The notes under the pieces were generated by a model, which searched no databases, was not told where the DNA came from, and saw only the letters and a list, made by a program, of their open reading frames with translations. 27,380 nt of DNA from DATBLE01 sp963719325 (GTDB lineage: Bacteria; Actinomycetota; Thermoleophilia; Gaiellales; Gaiellaceae): positions 1-27,380 of the forward strand of contig CAVRBW010000004.1 in NCBI GenBank assembly GCA_963719325.1, in the 5' to 3' direction. Of this stretch, positions 8,721 to 14,584 are shown piece by piece; position 1 is the stretch's first letter; each line of letters opens with the position of its first letter. Made by a program: the position numbers and the translations under genes.

Positions 8721-8729
8721 AAGGAGGTG
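8721..8729 (+). promoter_or_regulatory. Strong Shine-Dalgarno for the RiPP precursor
   Basis: AAGGAGGTG is a full match to the anti-Shine-Dalgarno sequence and ends three bases before the ATG at 8733, with GGAGG seven bases upstream of it. It is the strongest ribosome binding site in this window. It fixes the start of a gene too short for ordinary gene calling and suggests that much more precursor than enzyme is made. Confidence 0.75.
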
Positions 8730-8732
8730 TGC

Positions 8733-8891
8733 ATGTTCGCCAAGCTCAGCGAGGAGCTGCTCGACCTGACCGTGCGCGAGAAGGGCTACCGGCACGCGCT
8801 GTACGCCTCGACCGCGCCCGGAGCGGGCGGCGGCTCGAGTTGCACAGGCTCGTCGTCGAGCCTGACCTGCTGCAAGCTCTCCTCGAGCTAG
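8733..8891 (+). CDS. RiPP precursor peptide (azol(in)e/TOMM type), 52 aa
   Basis: The peptide reads as a leader of about 34 residues followed by a Cys/Ser/Thr-rich core. The leader has an amphipathic hydrophobic stretch (FAKLSEELLDLTV), a charged turn (REKGYRH), then ALYASTAPG and a glycine linker ending GGG. The last 18 residues, SSCTGSSSSLTCCKLSSS (35-52), hold three Cys, nine Ser and two Thr, all potential substrates for heterocyclisation; the other four are Gly, Leu, Lys and Leu. This is the classic shape of a thiazole/oxazole-modified peptide precursor. The start follows a perfect Shine-Dalgarno sequence, and the gene is the first in an operon with YcaO, leader-binding, SagB, CPBP and ABC genes. 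The cleavage site is not determined; the Gly-Gly before the core is one candidate. I do not recognise the leader family or product. Function could be bacteriocin, cytolysin-like toxin or signal. Confidence 0.85.
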   Translation: MFAKLSEELLDLTVREKGYRHALYASTAPGAGGGSSCTGSSSSLTCCKLSSS

Positions 8892-8916
8892 GACGAAATG
8901 CGGGGCGGGGAGCGGA

Positions 8917-9876
8917 TTGCCGGTGATCCCGGCGCTCCCCTACCTCGCTCCCTGGTACCGCCTCGCCAGAGACGAAGAACGGATCGTCCTCGAGTACGGA
9001 CAGCGGATCGTCTGCTTCGAGGGCCGGGCGGCGAGCAGCCTGCTCCCCGCGCTCCTGCCGCTTCTCGACGGAACCCGGACCATCGACGAGATCGTCGGCG
9101 TCCTCGGTGAGCCGGTTCGGCCGGCGATCGACAACGCCCTTGCCCAGTTGGCGGACAACGGCGTGCTGCTCGAGGGGCCGCCGCCGGCGCCCGACATTCC
9201 CGTCACGGTGGTGGAGAGCATCGAGCTGCTCGCGTCGCTTCGCCCGCCCGCGCCGCTCGCGCAGACCGCCGAATCCCTCTCGAGGAGCACGATCTCGGTG
9301 ACGGGTGAGGGTGGCGCCGGCGTCGAGATCGCGCGCCTGCTCCGGCAGAGTGGCGTCGCGGTCGATCGTGCCGAGTCGCTCGCCGGCGGCGTGGATTTGG
9401 CGGTCTGCGCACCCGCTCCCGGAGAGCTTCCCCGGCTATCGGAGTGGAACGAGCAGGCGCTGCGGGCAAGCGTGCCCTGGTTGCAGGTGCTCCCGTTCGA
9501 CGGCCGGTATGCCGCCGTCGGTCCGCTCTTTCTGCCCGGCGATACGTGCTGTCACGAGTGCTTCCGCCGCCGGCGGGCTGCGAATCTCGACGGCGCCGAG
9601 GAGCTGCCGCTGCTTGAGTCTGCGCCCGCCGCGTATCCGGCGGCTCCTGCCCTGCACGCTCTCGTCGGCGGCCTTGCCACGCTGGTCGCCCTGGAATGGC
9701 TGGTGCTCGGCAGCCACTACGCACCCGCCGCGTTCTATGCGGTCGAGCTGGTGCCGATCCCCGCGCTCACGCTCCACTACGTGCACCGCGTCCCCCGCTG
9801 TCCGGCCTGCTCGGGAATCGCCGACGTCGCGTCGCCCCTGCCCTGGCACAAGGAGATACCGCTTGCCCACGGTTGA
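8917..9876 (+). CDS. TOMM leader-peptide-binding protein with RRE and E1-like domain (cyclodehydratase C-type partner)
   Basis: The N-terminal ~100 residues match a PqqD-like RiPP recognition element: short strands (RIVLEYGQRIVCFEG), then a winged-helix-like part (DGTRTIDEIVGVLGE ... LAQLADNGVLLEG). Residues ~120-319 are an E1/ThiF-like domain starting with SVTGEGGAG and ending in two zinc knuckles, CHEC (212-215) and CPAC (295-298), as in the C-proteins of split azoline synthetases. These proteins bind the leader and activate the YcaO enzyme and are not ATPases themselves. Start choice is open: TTG at 8917 has GGGGAG only four bases away, whereas GTG at 8923 has it at a normal ten. The gene lies 25-31 bases after the precursor stop and overlaps the YcaO gene by 14 bases. 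Confidence 0.85.
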   Translation: MPVIPALPYLAPWYRLARDEERIVLEYGQRIVCFEGRAASSLLPALLPLLDGTRTIDEIVGVLGEPVRPAIDNALAQLADNGVLLEGPPPAPDIPVTVVESIELLASLRPPAPLAQTAESLSRSTISVTGEGGAGVEIARLLRQSGVAVDRAESLAGGVDLAVCAPAPGELPRLSEWNEQALRASVPWLQVLPFDGRYAAVGPLFLPGDTCCHECFRRRRAANLDGAEELPLLESAPAAYPAAPALHALVGGLATLVALEWLVLGSHYAPAAFYAVELVPIPALTLHYVHRVPRCPACSGIADVASPLPWHKEIPLAHG

Positions 9877-11206
9877 GCTGCTCCCGATCTCGCCGTCGTG
9901 TGCAGAGGAGACGCTTCCGCGCCTGCGGACGTTTGTCTCGCCGCTGACCGGCGTGATCCGGAGCGTCGGCGAGACGCTGGCTGCTCCCGACGAGCACCGC
10001 CTGGTCAGCATCGGTTGCGAGCTCGCAGACGGCGGGCCGACGATCGCCGAGTCGCTTGACGGGTACACAGGCAGCGAGCACTGGCGACGCGAGGTCGCCG
10101 AGGCGGCTGCGCTGGGCGAGGCGATCGAGCGCTACTCCGGATCGTTCGTGCCGGCCGGGCGTCTCGTCGTCGCGACCTCCGACGAGTTGCCGAGCGCGGT
10201 CGATCCCGAGCGCTTCGCTCTCTTCTCCGACGCGCAGTACGAAACTGCGCGCTTTCCGTTCCGTCGGTTTCGTCGCGACACGCCCGTCAGCTGGGTCGAC
10301 GGCTTTGCCCTCCCACGCGGTGAGGGTGTCTATCTCCCGGCCCAGCTCGTCTACATGCCCTGGCGCCGGCGAGCAGACGGCGAGGCGCGGATCGGGTACG
10401 CGACCAGCAGCGGGCTCGCTTGCGCAGGCACGCTCGAGGAAGCGGTGCTCGTCGGGCTCTTCGAGCTGCTCGAGCGTGACGCCTTCATGCTGGTTTGGCA
10501 CAACCGCCTCTCGCTGCCGTTGCTCGAGTGGGGCAGCGATCCCGAGCTCACCCGCATCGACCAGCGGTACTTCGCGCCGACCGGCCTGTCGTATTCGGCG
10601 GTCGACCTCAGCGCGTTCTTGGACGTCCCCACGGTGCTGGGCGTCGTGCACGGCCCGCCGGACGCGCTCGGGGCGCTCGGTGTGGGCGCGGCGAGCGCTG
10701 CGACCGTCGACGTGGCCTGGCGGAAGGCGCTCGCCGAGGCGTTCTCGGTCCAGCGCTGGGTCCGAGACCGATCGTTCGAGACCCCGGACGACCTCGATCT
10801 TCCGGCCTCGGACATCAGGACCTTCGACGCTCACACCCTCCACTACGCTCATCCGGGGCAGGCGCGCCGTGCGGCGTTTCTCGACTCAGCTCCGACGCGT
10901 CGAGACGTACGCGACGTTCGCCCGGTCGAAGGGCGGAACGTGCTCGAGCAGATCGAGGCGATCTGCCGTCGGCTCGACGAGCGCGCGCTGTCCGCCTACG
11001 CAGTCGACGTGACGAGCCCCGACGTACGGAGCGGGGGACTTCACGTCGCGCATGCCGTCGCACCGGAGCTGTGCCCGCTCGACGTCGTCGAAGGTGCGCG
11101 TTTTCTCGGTGGACGGCGGATGTACGAGGCGGCATACGGAGCGGGGCTCGTTCCGCGCCCCCTCACACCCGCTGATCTCAATCCAGATCCCCATCCCTTT
11201 CCATGA
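9863..11206 (+). CDS. YcaO-domain azoline-forming cyclodehydratase
   Basis: The 447-residue YcaO enzyme uses ATP to phosphorylate the backbone amide during cyclisation of Cys, Ser or Thr to azolines. The ATP/Mg-binding signatures are visible: EAIERYSG at 86-93 and FELLERDAFML at 200-210, with a further acidic helix in KALAEAFSVQRW. The protein ends NPDPHPFP, the proline-rich (PxPxP-type) tail that organises the active site of azoline-forming YcaO proteins. This tail argues for heterocyclisation rather than a macroamidine or thioamide reaction. The TTG at 9863 is chosen because AAGGAG at 9850-9855 precedes it by seven bases and the conserved sequence starts shortly after. It overlaps the leader-binding gene by 14 bases and the dehydrogenase gene by four. 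The enzyme and its partner form a split, not fused, synthetase. Confidence 0.9.
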   Translation: MPTVELLPISPSCAEETLPRLRTFVSPLTGVIRSVGETLAAPDEHRLVSIGCELADGGPTIAESLDGYTGSEHWRREVAEAAALGEAIERYSGSFVPAGRLVVATSDELPSAVDPERFALFSDAQYETARFPFRRFRRDTPVSWVDGFALPRGEGVYLPAQLVYMPWRRRADGEARIGYATSSGLACAGTLEEAVLVGLFELLERDAFMLVWHNRLSLPLLEWGSDPELTRIDQRYFAPTGLSYSAVDLSAFLDVPTVLGVVHGPPDALGALGVGAASAATVDVAWRKALAEAFSVQRWVRDRSFETPDDLDLPASDIRTFDAHTLHYAHPGQARRAAFLDSAPTRRDVRDVRPVEGRNVLEQIEAICRRLDERALSAYAVDVTSPDVRSGGLHVAHAVAPELCPLDVVEGARFLGGRRMYEAAYGAGLVPRPLTPADLNPDPHPFP

Positions 11207-12036
11207 ACCTCGCCTCGCTCCGGCAGACCGCGCGCTGGGTCGAGGTCGTCTACGGCCAAAGACCCGGGTTCGACGATCCGGCGGAGGCCTACCACGAAGC
11301 ATCGAAGGTCTCGCCTGCGCAAGTCGGCCGCCAGATCGAAGGTGCGCGGCGGCTCGAATCGAGCCCCGATCTGCAGATCAGCTCCACACGCGCGGTGAAA
11401 CGCCGAGGTGGGCCGGTGATCCCGTTGCCTTCGCCGCTCGCCCCGACGGGCGCCCTTTGGGCCGCGATTCACGAGCGACGCTCGCGCCGCGTGTTCAAAG
11501 AAGCGTCGTTCTGCGCGGAAGCGTTGTCAGCCCTGCTCGAGGCCGGCTACGGGGTCACCGGCGTACTCGAATCGCCGGCCGATGCCTGGGGGCTCCCATT
11601 GCGCGCGGTCCCGTCGGGTGGCGCGCTCTACCCGCTCGAGCTCTACGTCGCTGCGCTCCGAGTCGCCGACCTCGAGCCCGGTCTCTATCACTTCGATCCG
11701 CTTCGGCCCGGGCTCGAGGTCATCCGGACGGGTCTGACGAACGCGGAGGTGGAGACCTTGTCGACCTACCCGGAGATCGTCTCCGGCTGCGGTGCTCTCG
11801 TCCTCGTTGCCGCCATCTTCGGGCGTACGCGCTTCAAGTACGGCCTCCGGGGCTATCGCTTCGCGCTGCTCGAGGCCGGGCACGTCGGGCAGAACATCGT
11901 CCTGACCGCCACCGCTCTGGGGCTGGCTGCGGTCCCGCTCGGTGGTTTCTACGATCGGCGAACCGACGAGTTCCTGGGGCTCGACGGGGTCAACGAGTCG
12001 ACGCTCTACACCGTTGCCGTGGGGGAGAGCGCGTGA
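11203..12036 (+). CDS. SagB-type FMN-dependent azoline dehydrogenase
   Basis: The 277-residue nitroreductase-fold protein carries the SagB-family signatures. RRSRRVF at 92-98 binds the FMN phosphate, and PSGGALYP lies at 137-144. The KYGLRGYRFALLEAGH motif (212-227) holds the conserved Lys and Tyr needed for catalysis in this family. It also has PLGGF at 245-249 and LGLDG at 258-262. The enzyme would oxidise azolines to aromatic thiazoles and oxazoles after the YcaO step. An N-terminal helical extension (1-75) precedes the fold, as in many stand-alone SagB proteins. The ATG sits in an ATGA overlap with the YcaO stop and there is no clear Shine-Dalgarno, so translation probably depends on coupling. 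Its presence predicts azoles rather than azolines in the product. Confidence 0.9.
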   Translation: MNLASLRQTARWVEVVYGQRPGFDDPAEAYHEASKVSPAQVGRQIEGARRLESSPDLQISSTRAVKRRGGPVIPLPSPLAPTGALWAAIHERRSRRVFKEASFCAEALSALLEAGYGVTGVLESPADAWGLPLRAVPSGGALYPLELYVAALRVADLEPGLYHFDPLRPGLEVIRTGLTNAEVETLSTYPEIVSGCGALVLVAAIFGRTRFKYGLRGYRFALLEAGHVGQNIVLTATALGLAAVPLGGFYDRRTDEFLGLDGVNESTLYTVAVGESA

Positions 12037-12464
12037 CCGAGGCGGTGCTCGTACCTCGTCTCACGGTCGGACCACTGGCGGCCGTCGGAGCGTTCCTCCT
12101 GCTGACGGGCGGGTGTCTTCCGCGAGCGCGACCCAACCTGCTCGGGCGGGCGATGCTCGCCCGGTGGGTCGGGCTGGCTGCGCGATCCGGGGTCGAGGAG
12201 GTGGTCTGGCGCGGCATCGTGCTCGGCGTCTTGCTGAGGCCGATCGGACCGGCGGGGGCACTGGTCGTTTCGTCGCTCGCATTCGCCCTGTGGCACCGAC
12301 GCACCCTCGGGTGCCGATGCGTGGTTCATCTCGTCACCGGCGTCGCCTTTGGAGCGGCGTTTCTTGCAGGCGGGTTGGCGGCGGCGATCGTCGCGCACGC
12401 CGTCTACAACCTCCTGGTCGATTGGTCGGTGCACGCCGAGCGCGCGCGGCTTCGGCGCCGATGA
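12033..12464 (+). CDS. CPBP-family intramembrane metalloprotease (SagE-like)
   Basis: The 143-residue protein contains all three CPBP (Abi/Rce1-like) active motifs: EEVVWR with Glu55, Glu56 and Arg60; FALWH with Phe84 and His88; and AHAVYN with His122 and Asn126. About four hydrophobic helices surround them. The length is short for the family but the catalytic core is complete. In the streptolysin S cluster the equivalent protein, SagE, is proposed to remove the leader or give immunity, and one of these roles is likely here because no other peptidase is encoded in the operon. The GTG at 12033 overlaps the dehydrogenase stop (GTGA) and follows GGGGGAG by five bases. The N-terminal segment is less hydrophobic than in relatives. 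Confidence 0.82.
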   Translation: MTEAVLVPRLTVGPLAAVGAFLLLTGGCLPRARPNLLGRAMLARWVGLAARSGVEEVVWRGIVLGVLLRPIGPAGALVVSSLAFALWHRRTLGCRCVVHLVTGVAFGAAFLAGGLAAAIVAHAVYNLLVDWSVHAERARLRRR

Positions 12465-13168
12465 CGGTCGCCTCACTGAGAGGTGTGACCAAGGCGTTCG
12501 GCGAGGTGGTCGCTCTCGACAGCGTCGACATCGAATTGCGGTCGGGCGAGGTCCTGGCGCTGCTCGGTCTGAACGGCGCGGGGAAGACCACGGCGCTGTC
12601 GATCCTGCTCGGACTTCGACGCCCCGATTCCGGCCGGGCCCAGCTGTTCGGAGGCGATCCACGCCGCTCCGAATCGAGGGCGGCGATCGGCGTTACACCG
12701 CAGGAAAGCGGTTTCCCCCAGACGCTACGGGTCGGCGAGATCATCGACCTGGTCCGGGCCCATTTCGGCCGGCCGGCGGATGCGTCGGACCTGCTCCACC
12801 GGTTCGGGCTCACGTCCTTGGCCCGGAGACAGGCCGGCGGCCTATCGGGCGGAGAGCGCCGGCGCCTCTCGGTCGCGCTGGCGTTCGCCGGCCGGCCACG
12901 CGCGGTCTTCCTGGACGAGCCGACCGCCGGGTTGGACGTCGAATCGCGCCGGCAGGTTTGGAACGAGGTGGGCGCATTCGCGGCGTCGGAGCACACGGTG
13001 CTGCTGACGACGCACTACCTCGAGGAGGCGGAGGCGCTTTCGTCGCGGGTCGTCCTGCTCGCCGGTGGACGCATCGTCGCCGACGGATCCGCAGCCGAGC
13101 TGGCCGCCGGCGCCCACGCAAGCAGTCTCGAGGACGCATTCTTTGCACTGACCCAGGACGACTCGTGA
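12461..13168 (+). CDS. ABC transporter ATP-binding protein of the RiPP operon
   Basis: The 235-residue subunit is a single ABC domain with every motif intact: Walker A GLNGAGKT (36-43, Leu replacing the usual Pro), Q-loop Gln81, signature LSGGERRR (128-135), Walker B AVFLDEP (148-154), the D-loop AGLD and the switch His185 in TTHYLEEAE. It belongs to the drug/peptide export group (ABC-2 partner, CcmA/NatA-like). No peptidase C39 domain is attached, so it does not itself cleave the leader. ATG lies in an ATGA overlap with the protease gene. It corresponds to SagG in the sag layout and with the next protein would export the mature peptide, or remove it from the membrane as self-protection. Confidence 0.9.
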   Translation: MTVASLRGVTKAFGEVVALDSVDIELRSGEVLALLGLNGAGKTTALSILLGLRRPDSGRAQLFGGDPRRSESRAAIGVTPQESGFPQTLRVGEIIDLVRAHFGRPADASDLLHRFGLTSLARRQAGGLSGGERRRLSVALAFAGRPRAVFLDEPTAGLDVESRRQVWNEVGAFAASEHTVLLTTHYLEEAEALSSRVVLLAGGRIVADGSAAELAAGAHASSLEDAFFALTQDDS

Positions 13169-13893
13169 GGCTCGTCCTGCTCCACGCCAGGGCGAGCATC
13201 CTGGAGTTGCTTCGCTACCCCGCGTTCAGCGTCCCCACGCTGACGTTCCCGGCGCTCTTCTTCCTTCTCTTCGTCTCGCCGCGTCAGGACGCCGATCCAG
13301 ACCTGCTGCTCGCCTCCTTCACCGGTTTCGCCGTACTCGCCGTGGCGTTCTTCCAGTTCGGCGTCGGGATTGCCTCCGAACGGGAGTCGCCCTGGGAGCG
13401 GTTCGTACGGACGCTGCCCGTGCGGGCTGGAGTGCGGTTTGCCGCGCGAGCGCTGTCGGCCTGCCTGTTCGGTCTGGTGTCCGCGACGCTCGTTGCCGCC
13501 GTGGCGGTTGCAACCACCGACGCGCACCTCTCGGCCCGGCAATCGCTGGCCCTCGCGGCTGCGCTCGGCTTCGGGAGCATTCCCTTCGCGCTCCTGGGGA
13601 TCGCGCTCGGCTATTGGGTCTCGCCACGCGGCGCACTGCCGATCGCGAACGTGCTCTACCTCGTGCTCTCGTTCGTCGGAGCGCTCTGGACGACGCCGGC
13701 GCGGCTTCCTCCGTCGATCGCTTCGCTCTCGCCGCTCGTGCCGACGCGCCAGTTCGGCAACGTGCTCTGGGGCGCGGTTGAAGGACACCTCTGGCGTCCG
13801 CGCGATTGGCTCTTGCTGCTTGCGTGGACGGCGGTCTTCTCGGGGCTTGCCGTCTGGGGCTACCGGCGCGACGAGGGGCGACGCTATGGGTGA
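13165..13893 (+). CDS. ABC-2 type permease of the RiPP operon
   Basis: The 242-residue membrane protein has six predicted helices, with clear hydrophobic segments in FPALFFLLFV, FTGFAVLAVAFFQFGVG, ALSACLFGLVSATLVAAVAVA, LALAAALGFGSIPFALLGIALG, ANVLYLVLSFVGAL and WLLLLAWTAVFSGLAVW. The SERESPWERFVRTLPV loop between helices 2 and 3 is typical of ABC-2 half-transporters. It starts with GTG in a GTGA overlap with the ATPase stop. Only one permease is present, against two (SagH and SagI) in streptolysin S clusters, so a homodimer is inferred. It is the last overlapping gene of the operon; the next gene begins 19 bases later with its own -10-like element. Confidence 0.85.
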   Translation: MRLVLLHARASILELLRYPAFSVPTLTFPALFFLLFVSPRQDADPDLLLASFTGFAVLAVAFFQFGVGIASERESPWERFVRTLPVRAGVRFAARALSACLFGLVSATLVAAVAVATTDAHLSARQSLALAAALGFGSIPFALLGIALGYWVSPRGALPIANVLYLVLSFVGALWTTPARLPPSIASLSPLVPTRQFGNVLWGAVEGHLWRPRDWLLLLAWTAVFSGLAVWGYRRDEGRRYG

Positions 13894-13900
13894 AATTGCC

Positions 13901-13906
13901 TAGAAT
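13901..13906 (+). promoter_or_regulatory. Leaderless-type -10 element (TAGAAT)
   Basis: TAGAAT ends seven bases before the ATG at 13913, which places transcription start at or near the start codon. This spacing is typical of leaderless actinobacterial transcripts. No convincing -35 is visible. It suggests that the small membrane protein genes have their own promoter and are not simply the tail of the RiPP operon. Confidence 0.4.
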
Positions 13907-13912
13907 GCCGCG

Positions 13913-14167
13913 ATGGCGTGGGAGCTCATCTGGATGCTCGTCATCCTCAAGATCCCGGTGATCTACCTGTGTCTCGTGGTCTGGTGGGCGGTCAGGGCCA
14001 AGCCCGCTCCGCTCGAGCCCGCCCTCCGCCCGGCGCGCGTCGAGGACGACCCGAGGCCCGGATGGCAGCCCGCTCGGACCAGATCGCGCTCGCCGAGGAA
14101 TGGCCCGCACGGCCGGCCTGGTCGCCGTTATCGCCGCGAGGTCGCGCGGGCGGGAGCAAGGCGATGA
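13913..14167 (+). CDS. Small single-pass membrane protein with basic tail (84 aa)
   Basis: One membrane helix at the N-terminus (IWMLVILKIPVIYLCLVVWWAV, split across residues 6-27) is followed by a proline- and arginine-rich cytoplasmic tail (RARNGPHGRP-like, then RPGRRYRREVARAGARR). The topology and tail composition suggest a small protein that binds a partner, a membrane phosphate surface or nucleic acid. I do not recognise a named family. It starts 19 bases after the permease stop, with a TAGAAT element just upstream and no Shine-Dalgarno. Its stop overlaps the next start (ATGA), so the two small membrane proteins are made together. Confidence 0.6.
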   Translation: MAWELIWMLVILKIPVIYLCLVVWWAVRAKPAPLEPALRPARVEDDPRPGWQPARTRSRSPRNGPHGRPGRRYRREVARAGARR

Positions 14168-14460
14168 GCACGATCCCCGTGCAGCAACGGGATCGGCTCG
14201 ACACGTTCGCCGGGTTGCTGTCGGCGACGGCGATCTTCGTCGGTCTTCTCGGTCTGACGAACCTCAACCTGAGCATCTCCGGGACGCATCTCGAGATGCG
14301 TCCGTTCCGAGTCGGTGTGGCAGCGGTCGTGCTCGCCCTGACCGCGGCCGGGATCGGCGGGCGACACCAGCGCCTTGCCACGCTCGCGGTCGCGATCGCC
14401 GGCGCATCCTGGTTCGTCGGGATGATCATCGCCGTCGTCGTCCAACGACCCATCTTCTGA
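14164..14460 (+). CDS. Small three-helix membrane protein (98 aa)
   Basis: Three hydrophobic segments are visible: FAGLLSATAIFVGLLGL (about 15-31), VGVAAVVLALTAAGIGG (about 50-66) and LATLAVAIAGASWFVGMIIAVVV (about 71-93). The first loop, NLNLSISGTHLEMRPFR, lies outside or at the surface. Translation starts at an ATGA overlap with the preceding small membrane protein, so stoichiometric production is likely. No enzymatic motif or named family is apparent. Placement between the RiPP operon and 2-oxoglutarate dehydrogenase allows either an immunity-like role or a housekeeping one; the separate -10 element favours the latter. Confidence 0.6.
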   Translation: MSTIPVQQRDRLDTFAGLLSATAIFVGLLGLTNLNLSISGTHLEMRPFRVGVAAVVLALTAAGIGGRHQRLATLAVAIAGASWFVGMIIAVVVQRPIF

Positions 14461-14584
14461 GCTTTCCCGCTCGCCGGCTTGCCGTCGGCGCCGGAGCCCT
14501 CCAGGGCGTTCATGAAGGCGAGCCCGCGGCTGTTCCCCGGCGCCTGCGGGCAGGGATGGCCTCCCTGCTACAAAACAGGAAGAG

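Noticed and set aside
8678..8926. Alternative frame over the precursor
   Set aside because: It lacks a good ribosome binding site and reads Arg-rich sequence, whereas the frame from 8733 gives a leader and Cys/Ser/Thr core behind a perfect Shine-Dalgarno.
9305..9862. N-terminal extension of the YcaO reading frame
   Set aside because: The frame is open upstream of 9863 but overlaps the well-supported E1-like gene and gives Arg/Ser-rich nonsense; a Shine-Dalgarno and the family N-terminus fix the start at 9863.
8733..13893. Thiopeptide or lanthipeptide interpretation of the cluster
   Set aside because: There is no LanB-type dehydratase, LanC cyclase or [4+2] enzyme; the enzymes present support azoline and azole formation only.
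14461..14584. Possible terminator or regulatory RNA before sucA
   Set aside because: GC-rich stretches can fold, but no stem followed by T residues and no known riboswitch pattern was found; only TACAAA near 14570 looks promoter-like.
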